Of a DNA stretch of 64,000 nucleotides, positions 41,339-49,932 are shown in pieces. Source of the stretch: Fictibacillus norfolkensis. Its GTDB lineage: Bacteria; Bacillota; Bacilli; Bacillales; Fictibacillaceae. The position numbers and the translations under genes are program-made. The stretch spans positions 620,001-684,000 of the forward strand of contig NZ_JACSQM010000001.1 of the NCBI RefSeq assembly GCF_014836645.1. Reading direction: 5' to 3'. Positions within the stretch are counted from its first letter, which is position 1. Every line of letters starts with the position of its first letter. A model generated the notes under the pieces. It saw only the letters and a program-made list of their open reading frames with translations. It did no database searches and was not told the DNA's origin.

Positions 41339-42592
41339 CTAGACTTCCCTCTCCTCTTTCCACTCTTTCACGACTAAACAGGCGTTATGTCCTCCAAAAC
41401 CAAAAGAATTACTCAGCACAGTTCTGATGCGATGGTTCTGCGCTCGGTTAGGCACAAAGTTTAAGTTCATATCTTCATCAGATTCTGTATGATTGATGGT
41501 CGGCGGTACCAATTTGTTCTGTATGGATAACACACTCGCGATTAGTTCGGCTGCCCCAGCACCACCTAATAAATGGCCGGTCATTGATTTGATAGAACTG
41601 ACCGGTAACTCATAAGCTCGTTCACCAAACACTTTTTTTATCGCGTACGTTTCCGATTGATCATTCAATTTAGTACTCGTGCCATGCGCGTTGATGTAGT
41701 CGATGTCATCAGGGGTGAGGTTCGCATCTTGTATCGCTCGTTTCATGGCCATGATGACACCATGTCCTTCAGGGTCAGGAGCGGTTACACCGTATGCATC
41801 GTTAGTAGCTCCGTACCCTGCGAGTTCAGCGATGATAGGAACTCCACGACGGAGCGCTGATTCTTCTGACTCTAATACGACGATCCCTCCACCTGATCCG
41901 ATCACAAAGCCGTCCCGAGACCGATCGAAAGGCCGGCTGGCTTCTTGTGGAGAGTCATTTCGGGTAGACAATGCTTTTATTTTTGTGAACGAAGCCAGAT
42001 CCAGTGGTGTGATGGCTCCTTCAGTTCCTCCGGCGATCATGATATCCGCATCACCATATTGGATAGCACGCATCGCTTCACCAATACAGTTGCTACTTGC
42101 CGCACAAGCAGTAACGAAAGAACCACTCTTTCCTTTTGCGCCAAGTTTAATTGCGATCTCACTTACGCTTGAGTTGATGAGCATCCCAGACGCAAGATAA
42201 GGACTGACTCTTCTTGCTCCTTTCGTGAGTAATGTCTGATGATTTTCAAGGATCATACCTGTCCCACCTGACCCTGACCCAACTAAAACACCTACACTAA
42301 ACGGGTCGAGTTCTTTCATATCTAGTGAAGCTTGTTCAATAGCTTCACGAGTAGCTGCCAGAGCATAATGTGTGAATGTATCCGTTCGATTGATCTCTTT
42401 AGAAGATAAATATTCGGTCGGATCAAAATTTTTTATTTCTCCTCCGATTCTTGAGGAGAAGGTCGATGTGTCAAAAGATTGGATATAATCAATCCCACTG
42501 ACTCCTTTACTCAAGTTGAACCAAAAAGAGTCAAGGGTATGACCGATTGGTGAGATGATTCCCATTCCCGTTATAACCACTTTTTTTCTCAT
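41339..42592 (-). CDS. Beta-ketoacyl-ACP synthase (KASII/FabF type), first gene of NRPS operon
   Basis: This second intact FabF-type ketosynthase has 417 residues, with Cys163 in VTACAASSNCIG, His303 in INAHGTSTKLND and His340 in SMTGHLLGGAGA. The residues after the cysteine (AASS) differ from the ASGT of the copy at 9734-10969, so it may accept a different chain. I chose ATG 42592, 6-7 nt after GAAGGAG. Leading the NRPS operon, it may be the partner of the chain-length-factor-like protein, or may extend or transfer the acyl chain at the interface with the peptide. A copy of the shared regulatory element lies about 60 bp upstream. Confidence 0.92.
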   Translation of the reverse strand: MRKKVVITGMGIISPIGHTLDSFWFNLSKGVSGIDYIQSFDTSTFSSRIGGEIKNFDPTEYLSSKEINRTDTFTHYALAATREAIEQASLDMKELDPFSVGVLVGSGSGGTGMILENHQTLLTKGARRVSPYLASGMLINSSVSEIAIKLGAKGKSGSFVTACAASSNCIGEAMRAIQYGDADIMIAGGTEGAITPLDLASFTKIKALSTRNDSPQEASRPFDRSRDGFVIGSGGGIVVLESEESALRRGVPIIAELAGYGATNDAYGVTAPDPEGHGVIMAMKRAIQDANLTPDDIDYINAHGTSTKLNDQSETYAIKKVFGERAYELPVSSIKSMTGHLLGGAGAAELIASVLSIQNKLVPPTINHTESDEDMNLNFVPNRAQNHRIRTVLSNSFGFGGHNACLVVKEWKEEREV

Positions 42593-42653
42593 AAGTAGCT
42601 CCTTCTTCACTAATATCATGTCAATTCTACAAATATTGCGTTTGTCACTACAT

Positions 42654-42668
42654 CCGTAATTTCCGCAA
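42654..42668 (-). promoter_or_regulatory. Cluster regulatory element, copy 4 (upstream of the NRPS operon)
   Basis: Minus-strand reading: TTGCGG-AAA-TTACGG, the best-formed copy, a direct hexamer repeat with 9-bp period (less than one helix turn). A further TTGCGT-like hexamer (plus strand TTGCGT) lies at 42637-42642. It is about 60 bp upstream of the ketosynthase ATG. Confidence 0.65.
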
Positions 42669-42856
42669 CTTTAAGATTCAAGGTAAAATCAACAAGTTTA
42701 TTTGTTTTTAATTGAGATTCAAGGTGGAAATCATGCTCAATTCGGCATGTATGAAAACAAAAAGGGGATAATGAAGCTGTTATATTAGCTAAAACACAGC
42801 AAATATTGTAGCTGATGAGATGATTAAGTGGTTAGAAAGCATTAACACATTAAAGC

Positions 42857-42887
42857 AAAAAAACTCACTATTTTTGTGAGTTTTTTT
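42857..42887. terminator. Bidirectional hairpin terminator
   Basis: AAAAAAACTCAC and GTGAGTTTTTTT form a 12-bp stem with a 7-nt loop and T runs on both strands. It insulates the NRPS promoter from transcripts entering from the right. Confidence 0.7.
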
Positions 42888-42906
42888 ATTTATTAAGTTT
42901 TTTTCG

Positions 42907-43040
42907 TATTCATTGTTGCTTTTGAAAGTAGTTGATTTCCGTTGCAGATGCTCGCTTTCTGCGGGGAAGGCGGTGAGCCACATTCGTACGTTTTCATAAG
43001 TGTCTCATGTGGTAGGCACGCACCTTCCACTTCCATCAAA
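42907..43040 (-). repeat. Partial inverted copy of the ~310 bp intergenic repeat
   Basis: It matches the right end of the element at 54895-55204 in reverse orientation, including GAAAGTAGTTGATTTCC, the GCTCGCTTTC block and GGTGAGCCACATTCGTACG. It is incomplete on the far side. Confidence 0.75.
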
Positions 43041-43124
43041 AGTCAAAGAAGGAAATAATAAAGCTTAAAACCAAAAATCTTTTAGAAAATGGCCTTTATT
43101 AAACAGCTATCAAAACTTTGTTTG

Positions 43125-43168
43125 CAAAAAAAAAAGAACCCAAAAAGGCTTACTTCCTTTTGAGTTCT
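43125..43168 (-). terminator. Rho-independent terminator of the AEC transporter gene
   Basis: AGAACTCAAAAGG pairs with CCTTTTTGGGTTCT, and ten T follow on the minus strand, 10 bp after the AEC stop codon. Confidence 0.85.
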
Positions 43169-43176
43169 TCTCATCC

Positions 43177-44082
43177 TTAAATTAAAATCGCGAGCAAGAT
43201 TGGCAGCGTGATCAGTGAAAAAAGTGTACTCACTAACGTTGCACTCGATACGAAATCAGGCTCTGTTCCAAACTGTAACGCATACATCGTCGTGTTTGCT
43301 GCTGAAGGCATTGCCGCCATAAGAATCATAATCGCTGCAAGCCTATCATCTACAGGGAGAATCAGTGTGATACAAAATGCGATCAGAGGTGACACCGCTA
43401 ATTTTAATAGCAGCGAATACGTTAACTTCTCCACTTGTACGTTGCGCAATGATATCTTCGCGAGCTGCATACCGAGTATGATCATGATGGTCGGTATCGC
43501 TGAGTTTGCCACAAGATCAAGAGCTTCTGACACAGAACCTTTTATCGGTATGTGTAACTGTTGAAAGACTACACCCGCTATCGCTCCATATACGATTGGC
43601 ATACGCCTTACTGCTCTTAATGCTGAAGAGATCCCGTCGTTTTCTGGGCTGCCTTTTGCTGCATAATAGACCCCCACAGTACACATGACTAACTGCTGGA
43701 TAACCATAAGAACAACCGCATAATCTAACCCTGCTGCACCAAACGCGAACAGCGCGACTGGAGTACCATAGTTCCCATTATTCATAAAAGCAGAAGCTAG
43801 AATGACACCGCATGTTTCCCGCATATTGTATCTTTTTATATAACTGATCACGTACACGAGACCGATTAAAGTGAAACATAGAATGAGCGTATAGATGAGC
43901 ATATATCCATACGTTTTCGTAAAAGTAGTTTCATAAAACGTCCGAAATACTAGAAAAGGAGACATCAGATAAAGTGCCATCTTGGAAAGGGTTTGTGTTT
44001 CAAAACCTATCATTTTTTGACCGATAAACCCGATACCAAAGATCGCAAATACCGGAAGAATAATGCTCAACAGCTCTATCAT
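43177..44082 (-). CDS. AEC-family (auxin efflux carrier-like) transporter
   Basis: This 301-residue protein has ten predicted helices in the AEC pattern, with FGIGFIGQK near the start, SAFMNNGNYGTPVALFAFG in the middle and AMPSAANTTMYALQFG near the end. Bacterial AEC carriers usually move organic anions such as malate. It is last in the sulfoquinovose locus, after the aldehyde dehydrogenase, so export of 3-sulfolactate is a reasonable inference: sulfoglycolysis yields a C3-sulfonate that must leave the cell. A weak terminator separates it from the dehydrogenase gene, so its expression may be partly independent. Confidence 0.82.
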   Translation of the reverse strand: MIELLSIILPVFAIFGIGFIGQKMIGFETQTLSKMALYLMSPFLVFRTFYETTFTKTYGYMLIYTLILCFTLIGLVYVISYIKRYNMRETCGVILASAFMNNGNYGTPVALFAFGAAGLDYAVVLMVIQQLVMCTVGVYYAAKGSPENDGISSALRAVRRMPIVYGAIAGVVFQQLHIPIKGSVSEALDLVANSAIPTIMIILGMQLAKISLRNVQVEKLTYSLLLKLAVSPLIAFCITLILPVDDRLAAIMILMAAMPSAANTTMYALQFGTEPDFVSSATLVSTLFSLITLPILLAILI

Positions 44083-44112
44083 GTCTTACCCCTTCTTTCT
44101 GTTAACTACAAC

Positions 44113-44140
44113 GGAAAAAGGCTGACCGGAGAGATCAGCA
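44113..44140 (-). terminator. Possible terminator between the aldehyde dehydrogenase and AEC genes
   Basis: A 7-bp stem GCTGATC / GGTCAGC (one G-U) is followed by CTTTTTCC on the minus strand. It is short, so read-through is likely. Confidence 0.5.
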
Positions 44141-44152
44141 CTTTTTTTCTCG

Positions 44153-45586
44153 CTACAAATTCAAAACAATGATTCGTTCCTCAGTCATCTCTTCAATCGC
44201 ATAGCGCGGGCCTTCTTTTCCAGTCCCGCTCTTCTTTACGCCACCATATGGCATGTGATCCACTCGATAGGCTGAAGCATCGTTTACGATAAGTCCGCCC
44301 ACTTCAATCTCTTTCGCCGCTTTCATAGCGAAAGCAAGATCATTCGTGAAAAGACCTGCCTGTAATCCATAATCCGAGTCATTCACTTGTTCGATCACTT
44401 CGTCTATCGTAGCATATGTGTCTATCCCAACAACAGGACCAAACACTTCTTGTTTGCAAACTTTCATTTCTCTTTTAACATCTGAGAGTATCGTAGGCTC
44501 GTAAAATGCTCCATTACGACTACCACCCGTTACAAGAGTTGCTCCGTCAGACACTGCTTCGTTCACCCACTCTTCAACACGCTCTGCTTCAGCCTGTCGG
44601 ATCATTGGGCCGATATCGATTGTTTCGTCCAGTGGATCACCAGTTTGCAGCTGCTCTGTTTTATCTTTTAATAATTGAATAAATGGTGTTTTCACATCTT
44701 GATGAACGTATACACGCTGAACAGAAATACATACTTGGCCTGCATTATTAAAACTTTTGTTTGCAATGAGTGCTGCAGCTTTATCGAGATCGGCATCTTT
44801 ATGAACGATTGTTGCTGAGTTATTTCCTAACTCAAGTGATACTTTGCGAAGTCCTGCCTTTTGTCTGATGATTTCACCTACTCTTGGACTTCCGGTAAAA
44901 GTAAACATCTTAACATCTTGATTTTCTAGCAGCCATCCGCCTACTTCTGCACCATCACCTGTAATGACTTGGAGCCTGCCATCAGGCAAGCCAGCTTCCT
45001 TAAATACCTCTGCCAACATAAGGGCACACAATGGAGTAACTTCAGCGGGCTTTAGCACCACCGCATTTCCTGCTGCCAGCGCTGGACCAATCTTATGACA
45101 AACGAGGTTCAGAGGCACATTAAATGGTGTAATTGCCGCAACAACACCAACTGGTACTCGTAGCGTAAAAGCCATTCGATTTTCAGAGCCTGGTGCTGAT
45201 TCTACAGGTACCCCTTCACCGTGGATACGCTTCGCTTCTTCAGCTGAGATTTCAAGTGTTTGGGCAGCTCGTTCTACTTCTACTCGTGAATCACGGATCG
45301 GCTTACCTACTTCAGCGACTAACACTCTTGCAAACTCTTCTTTTTTCTCCAATAATAATCGTGCAGTATTTGTAAGTACAAGATAACGGTCGTATGCCGA
45401 GAAGGTTTCTTTATATGCTTCTTTGGCTCCTTCTACCGCTTCATCTACATCCTTTTTTTCAGAGCGCGCAATCGCAGCTTCTACATTCTGCGTATATTTA
45501 TTGAGTACTTCCAAGACCTCTGTTTTTTCTTTCCAAACACCGTTAATCCATAGTCCGTACGTTTGATTCGTTGTATTTACCGCCAC
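44153..45586 (-). CDS. NAD(P)-dependent aldehyde dehydrogenase, probable sulfolactaldehyde dehydrogenase
   Basis: This 477-residue, full-length member of the aldehyde dehydrogenase superfamily has the catalytic cysteine in NNAGQVCISVQRV, the general base Glu in SLELGNNSA, and the cofactor region ITPFNVPLNLVCHKIGPALAAGN. GTG is the start, after GGGAGTG. Neighbouring genes encode an aldolase and a sugar kinase of the sulfo-EMP type, whose cleavage product is 3-sulfolactaldehyde. Oxidation to sulfolactate by an enzyme of this family is known in sulfoglycolysis. Glyceraldehyde-3-phosphate or lactaldehyde as substrate is the alternative; the sequence alone does not exclude them. Confidence 0.85.
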   Translation of the reverse strand: MAVNTTNQTYGLWINGVWKEKTEVLEVLNKYTQNVEAAIARSEKKDVDEAVEGAKEAYKETFSAYDRYLVLTNTARLLLEKKEEFARVLVAEVGKPIRDSRVEVERAAQTLEISAEEAKRIHGEGVPVESAPGSENRMAFTLRVPVGVVAAITPFNVPLNLVCHKIGPALAAGNAVVLKPAEVTPLCALMLAEVFKEAGLPDGRLQVITGDGAEVGGWLLENQDVKMFTFTGSPRVGEIIRQKAGLRKVSLELGNNSATIVHKDADLDKAAALIANKSFNNAGQVCISVQRVYVHQDVKTPFIQLLKDKTEQLQTGDPLDETIDIGPMIRQAEAERVEEWVNEAVSDGATLVTGGSRNGAFYEPTILSDVKREMKVCKQEVFGPVVGIDTYATIDEVIEQVNDSDYGLQAGLFTNDLAFAMKAAKEIEVGGLIVNDASAYRVDHMPYGGVKKSGTGKEGPRYAIEEMTEERIIVLNL

Positions 45587-45604
45587 ACATCATCACTCCC
45601 TATT

Positions 45605-46495
45605 TTATAACGTTACGACCTTTTCACGCGTTGTGAATTCACTCGCTTTTCCTGCACTACCGAATAGACGTATTTTCTCCTGAACTTTTTTCTGCATAAC
45701 TTCACGGCCCCTGCCAAGGGAAACAGCTAGATGAAATTCTTCAGGGTTTTCTTCAAGAACTTGCTGCATTCCTTTTGTGAATGATTGTCTGAGCTCAGTA
45801 TCTACATTGATTTTTGCAATACCTAACGAAACTGCTTTTGTAATCTGCTCATCTGGCACATCAGAACCACCATGAAGAACGATCGGACGGTTAACCGCTG
45901 CTGAGATTTCTTTTAATCGTTCAAATGCTAGTTTTGGAGGATTCTTATAGATACCGTGTGCTGTGCCTATTGAGACGGCAAGATAATCTACATCCGTTGC
46001 TTCAACAAACGCCACAGCTTCTTCGGTTGCTGTAATCATTGCGTCTTCTTCAGCAACTGTTATGTCATCTTCCGTTCCGCCAATTTTACCGATCTCACCT
46101 TCAGAACCGATTCCAAGCGCACGTGAAGCGTCTACTACTTTTCTTGTTATCGAAGTATTCTCTTCAAATGAAAGAGCGGATCCATCGAACATGACGGATT
46201 GAAAACCGAGCTGGATGGCTTTCATTGTTTGTTCATATTCCCTGCTGTGATCCAGATGGATGCAGACAGGAACAGATATGTTTTTCATGAATACATCAAT
46301 CATTGCCTTCATCGGTTCAAGCCCGATCGTGTTGATGACTTTTTGCCCAACTTGAATCATGATTGGTGCTTGCTCTTGTTCAGCAGCTTCCAAGATAGCA
46401 AGGATAGTTTCTGCGTTATGTGCACTAAATGCCCCAACAGCATATTGATTCTCGTAAGCATGTGTTAGAAGTTCTTTTCCTGAAATATATCCCAT
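45605..46495 (-). CDS. Class II (zinc) ketose-bisphosphate aldolase, SqiA-like by context
   Basis: This 296-residue TIM-barrel aldolase has zinc ligands in VCIHLDHS, SIGTAHG and IVLHGGSD, EGEIG and a final INVDTELRQSF phosphate site. The family splits fructose- or tagatose-1,6-bisphosphate. Next to a sulfoquinovosidase and a phosphofructokinase-like kinase the likely substrate is 6-deoxy-6-sulfofructose-1-phosphate, giving dihydroxyacetone phosphate and 3-sulfolactaldehyde, as in the sulfo-EMP2 route. GGAGG precedes the ATG. It lies directly after the GntR regulator gene and before the aldehyde dehydrogenase that would use its product. Confidence 0.88.
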   Translation of the reverse strand: MGYISGKELLTHAYENQYAVGAFSAHNAETILAILEAAEQEQAPIMIQVGQKVINTIGLEPMKAMIDVFMKNISVPVCIHLDHSREYEQTMKAIQLGFQSVMFDGSALSFEENTSITRKVVDASRALGIGSEGEIGKIGGTEDDITVAEEDAMITATEEAVAFVEATDVDYLAVSIGTAHGIYKNPPKLAFERLKEISAAVNRPIVLHGGSDVPDEQITKAVSLGIAKINVDTELRQSFTKGMQQVLEENPEEFHLAVSLGRGREVMQKKVQEKIRLFGSAGKASEFTTREKVVTL

Positions 46496-46519
46496 TGTAA
46501 TACCTCCGAATGTTTTTAA

Positions 46520-47236
46520 TTAACGTCTTAGTTCAATGTCATAGTGGTATTGGTCACTTCTATATCTTGTTTTTGTATACTCGATCGGCTTGTCGTTCAA
46601 TCCATAACTCAGTCTAGTCATCTCTAAAAGTGCTTCTCCTGCACGAATTCCAAGTAGATCTGCTTCTGAAATCGTAGAATTTATAGCAGAAATTTTTTCA
46701 TCTGCACGTTTTAATAAAATATTGTCTTCTTCAAGAATGGAATAAAATTTAGCAGTATCCAGATCGTGTTTCATCAGTAACTTTCCGATCGCTTCTGGCC
46801 AGCATGATCGCTCTAATGCGATCGGAACATCATCTGCAAATCGGATGCGTTCAATGATAAGGACTTTTTCATCTTCATTTAATCCAAGCTTTGTTTTTTC
46901 AAAGAAAAGCGTATCAATAAATTCTGCACGCAGAACTTTAGAGTGAGGAACTTGTCCTTTCTCCATTACTTCTTCTGCAAATCCTTTTAATCTTTTTAAT
47001 GAGCCAACAAGCTGTTGCGGCTTCACAACCGTTCCTTTTCCTTGTTGTTTTTCTAAAAGACCGTCAGCCACAAGCATATTGATCGCTTGACGAATGGTCG
47101 TGCGGCTCACACCGAATTGCTTCATCAGCTCTTGTTCAGTTGGGATAAGTTGGTTCGGACGCCAGATTTGCTGTTGGATCTTCTCAATTAAATGATCTTT
47201 TACTTGCAGATAAAGTGCTGTATTATTGCTTTTCAT
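46520..47236 (-). CDS. GntR/HutC-family transcriptional regulator
   Basis: This 238-residue regulator has an N-terminal winged helix (PTEQELMKQFGVSRTTIRQAINMLVADGLLEKQQGKGTVV) and a C-terminal UTRA ligand domain (about 85-235). HutC-type repressors bind short sugar-phosphate-like effectors. Its ATG overlaps the end of the kinase gene by 14 bp, so it is made with the pathway. The palindrome AAAGGT-N4-ACCTTT at 49985-50000, upstream of the isomerase gene, and related half-sites at 49933-49948, 50011-50020 and 54682-54691 are likely operators. The inducer may be sulfoquinovose or one of its phosphorylated products. Confidence 0.9.
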   Translation of the reverse strand: MKSNNTALYLQVKDHLIEKIQQQIWRPNQLIPTEQELMKQFGVSRTTIRQAINMLVADGLLEKQQGKGTVVKPQQLVGSLKRLKGFAEEVMEKGQVPHSKVLRAEFIDTLFFEKTKLGLNEDEKVLIIERIRFADDVPIALERSCWPEAIGKLLMKHDLDTAKFYSILEEDNILLKRADEKISAINSTISEADLLGIRAGEALLEMTRLSYGLNDKPIEYTKTRYRSDQYHYDIELRR

Positions 47237-48395
47237 ATAATATTCTCCTCTTTCTCACAGTGGGATAAGGCTGTAGATCTTCCCCTGCGAGAGGTCGGAG
47301 CCATTTGTAATAGGCTTCCGGGTCATCAATAAGTGCATCAGGCAGGAAACGTTCCCCGCCCTTCGCAACAACTTGCAGAGGACAGCTATTCATACTAAAA
47401 GTATAATCTATATTCGCCGATCGTTGTATGGTAACCATTCTCCCCGTCTCACCATGTAATACAAGTCTTGCAGCTTCTCGTCCCACTTCAAAGGCTTCCA
47501 CTTGATCTTGCTTAGAAATAACAGCTGATGAGCTGCGCTGATTCATACCAAGAATCTCAGCTCTAGCCATCACACCAAGTTCTGTTTTAACCATTTTCTC
47601 AAGAACGCCAGAAATGCCTCCAAGAATCGTCCTGCCTTGAACATTCGCTTTCTCGACCTGATCTGAAAAGGAATTAATTTTACACCCTTCAGCAACTACA
47701 ATCGTTGCGTATCCAAAAGATCGAACAGCTTCTCTAACATTTGCTAAAAAATGTTCTGGTTCAATGATTCGTTCCGGGACATAAACGATGTGTGGCCCAT
47801 CATCTTTCCCATTTCTCAAAAGACCGCTTGCAGCAGCGAGCCATCCTGAGTTACGCCCCATCGTTTCTAGTATTCTCACTTGCTCAAAATTCTGCATAGC
47901 ACATAGATCTCTGCTAATATCTCTGACGGCTGTTGCCACATAACGCGCGGCACTTCCAAAGCCAGGCGCGTGGTCCGTTTCAGATAGATCATTATCAACC
48001 GTCTTCGGTATACCGATGACTTGAAGATCATAGTGAATGTGACGCGCTTCCTCAGCCAGCTTATGAAGAGCAGCCATCGTACCATTGCCGCCAATAAAGA
48101 CTAGAGTATCAATACAATGCTTTTTTAGATGCAAAAGTGATTTTTGAATTCTTTCAGTTGTAAATTCATAGCGTCCTGAACCAAGGCATGCACCGTTTAC
48201 ATATCGATGTGATTTGATCCATCCTAAAAGTTCAGCATCAAGCTTTTCGATGTCGTTTTCATATAAACCTTGATAACCGTTATAAACACCGAATAACTCT
48301 ACTTCTTGTTGGAGCGTTTCTACAAAACCTACTAAACTGGCATTGATGACGGCTGTTGGACCTCCAGCCTGCCCAATTGCTACTCTCTTTGCCAT
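47223..48395 (-). CDS. Phosphofructokinase-family kinase, SqiK-like by context
   Basis: This 390-residue PFK-A family protein has GQAGGPTAVINAS at the N-terminus, FIGGNGTMAA (the usual GGDGS with Asn instead of Asp), PKTVDNDLSETDHAPGFGSA with the catalytic Asp, and METMGRNSGW-type substrate binding. The Gly after GGN suggests ATP rather than pyrophosphate as donor. In a sulfoquinovose locus it should phosphorylate 6-deoxy-6-sulfofructose at C1. It lies between the FucI-like isomerase and the GntR gene, which it overlaps. A housekeeping role is unlikely, as PFK normally sits beside pyruvate kinase. Confidence 0.86.
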   Translation of the reverse strand: MAKRVAIGQAGGPTAVINASLVGFVETLQQEVELFGVYNGYQGLYENDIEKLDAELLGWIKSHRYVNGACLGSGRYEFTTERIQKSLLHLKKHCIDTLVFIGGNGTMAALHKLAEEARHIHYDLQVIGIPKTVDNDLSETDHAPGFGSAARYVATAVRDISRDLCAMQNFEQVRILETMGRNSGWLAAASGLLRNGKDDGPHIVYVPERIIEPEHFLANVREAVRSFGYATIVVAEGCKINSFSDQVEKANVQGRTILGGISGVLEKMVKTELGVMARAEILGMNQRSSSAVISKQDQVEAFEVGREAARLVLHGETGRMVTIQRSANIDYTFSMNSCPLQVVAKGGERFLPDALIDDPEAYYKWLRPLAGEDLQPYPTVRKRRILYEKQ

Positions 48396-48412
48396 CTAAG
48401 TTCGCTCCCTTC

Positions 48413-49753
48413 CTATACATACACCTCAGTCGGAATATTAAGCTGCTTACCTAGCTGCAATAGATCATCAGCAACATCTGCATACACGACAGCAAAGTGA
48501 GGTTCATAGCCACTTTCCATTAGAGTACTTACCGTTTCAGAGACATTTCCGTTTAATCTTACTTCAACAGAAGTTCCTGAAAACGGCTGAGGAACATCTA
48601 GCGCTTCCCCCTTCATCACGAGAAGGCGATATCCATCTGGCGTATACCCTAGTCTGAAGATCGTTACTTCTCCAGCTTTTAAGCCAAAGTCCATCGTAAA
48701 GCCCATTTTACGGTTAGGATGTACGCCTGATTGTGCGCCTGTTGACGGACTTGCAAGGGAATAAGCACCTGCTCCACAATGCCAGAAAACAACTGAATTG
48801 TTTGGCTCGTTCACATGAACTAGATCCCCGAGATACGGAGCGTTTCCTCCACTTAGTTCTTGTAGGATGAACATCGAAACCGCGCCGTGAATATCTGACT
48901 CACAGGAAGATACCACACCATCCTCGGTAAACTGAGATAGTGTCGAACACGCAGCTGCTCCTAGTTCATTAAAAAATTCAGGCCAGCATCTTACAGCGAG
49001 TGCTGCAATATCTTCTTGTTCGATATACTTTTTCACATACGTGGAAAACTGTGCAAACTTCTTTACCGTTTCATCAGATCGATTCAATCCAATGACTTGC
49101 TGTTCAGCACGATCGATGGCACCTGCCCATTCTTCCTCGGGCAGCTCTACACATTCTTGAAATGCTTTTAGAAGATCCATTTTTTGAACAGTGACACCTA
49201 GTTTTTGATGAAGAAGTTCTTCGTCTGTATCTGAGAAGAAGAAGCCAGGCGGATGTTCTCCAATCACTCCAATTTTTAGCTGCTTCAGCTTGTTAACCAA
49301 AATATTCACTCTGATCTGACGAGAAAGCTGCTTTTGAAGCTGTTCTTCGTCGGGATTACCTAGTACGAATGTAAAAGGGTGACGATGATGCATGAGGACA
49401 TTACTCGTGCTGTTTCCTCCAGTTAATGAATTAAGTCGCAGCCTACCGCCTACACTTGGTTCTCTTACAGACCATACAACAACAGGTTCGTTTCGATATT
49501 GAAGTACTTTTGCGATAAACTCACCATCTGCAAACGTAACACTTTGGTAGATGATAGAATCAATATTTTTATTTGTTAGCGTTTCTAGGAATTGCTCTAG
49601 ATCTTCTACAGATGTAAGAATTTCTTCTGGTTCATAAACAGTGTGGTATTTACTTCTAAGCCATTCAGAGCTTTGCTTACGGTATTGCTCACCAGCTTCT
49701 AGATCAAATGTTTTTCTGCCAATTGGGATATATACGATTGATGGCGTTTGCAT
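48413..49753 (-). CDS. L-fucose/L-arabinose isomerase-fold protein
   Basis: This 446-residue protein fits the FucI/AraA-like family. Visible features include WSVREPSVGGRLRLNSLTGGN, ALAVRCWPEFFNELGAAACS with acidic residues near SSCESDIHGAVSM, and a C-terminal domain with VHPNRKMGFTMDFGLKAGEVT. The Glu/Asp/His set (ESDIHG) is compatible with the Mn site of these isomerases. I start at ATG 49753 (AAGGATG upstream) rather than 12 bp earlier. In this locus it may convert sulfoquinovose to 6-deoxy-6-sulfofructose; a DUF4867 protein at 53951 is a second candidate for the same step. Confidence 0.8.
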   Translation of the reverse strand: MQTPSIVYIPIGRKTFDLEAGEQYRKQSSEWLRSKYHTVYEPEEILTSVEDLEQFLETLTNKNIDSIIYQSVTFADGEFIAKVLQYRNEPVVVWSVREPSVGGRLRLNSLTGGNSTSNVLMHHRHPFTFVLGNPDEEQLQKQLSRQIRVNILVNKLKQLKIGVIGEHPPGFFFSDTDEELLHQKLGVTVQKMDLLKAFQECVELPEEEWAGAIDRAEQQVIGLNRSDETVKKFAQFSTYVKKYIEQEDIAALAVRCWPEFFNELGAAACSTLSQFTEDGVVSSCESDIHGAVSMFILQELSGGNAPYLGDLVHVNEPNNSVVFWHCGAGAYSLASPSTGAQSGVHPNRKMGFTMDFGLKAGEVTIFRLGYTPDGYRLLVMKGEALDVPQPFSGTSVEVRLNGNVSETVSTLMESGYEPHFAVVYADVADDLLQLGKQLNIPTEVYV

Positions 49754-49789
49754 AATTGTCCACATCCTTCATATTATTTTATCTTTAAG

Positions 49790-49905
49790 GCTGTTTCGCA
49801 TATCTTGTTGCTCTTGGAAGTGGTTGATCTCCGTTTCAGTTGCTCGCTTTCCGGGGGGCGTGCGGTGAGCCCCCAGGAGTCTCGCACTTACACTCCAATC
49901 AACTT
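49790..49905 (-). repeat. Partial copy of the intergenic repeat in a 5' leader
   Basis: It shares GTTGATCTCCGTTTCAG, GTTGCTCGCTTTCCG, GGTGAGCC and GGAGTCTCGCAC with the family seen complete at 54895 and 55908, in reverse orientation and shortened. It lies between the putative promoter and the start codon of the FucI-like gene. Confidence 0.7.
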
Positions 49906-49932
49906 GTCGATGATGTCTTTAAAAGAGTAAAC

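Larger units (their letters stand above)
42593..43176. other. Gene-free stretch at the right end of the cluster
   Basis: This 584-bp stretch holds the NRPS operon promoter region with the regulatory element at 42654-42668, a hairpin with T tails on both strands (42857-42887), an inverted partial copy of the genome repeat (42907-43040) and the AEC gene terminator (43125-43168). A 64-codon frame at 42789-42983 lies in the repeat and is not considered a gene. Confidence 0.7.

Noticed and set aside
42789..42983. 64-codon frame on the minus strand
   Set aside because: It lies mainly within a hairpin and an inverted repeat copy, has no ribosome site and matches nothing known.
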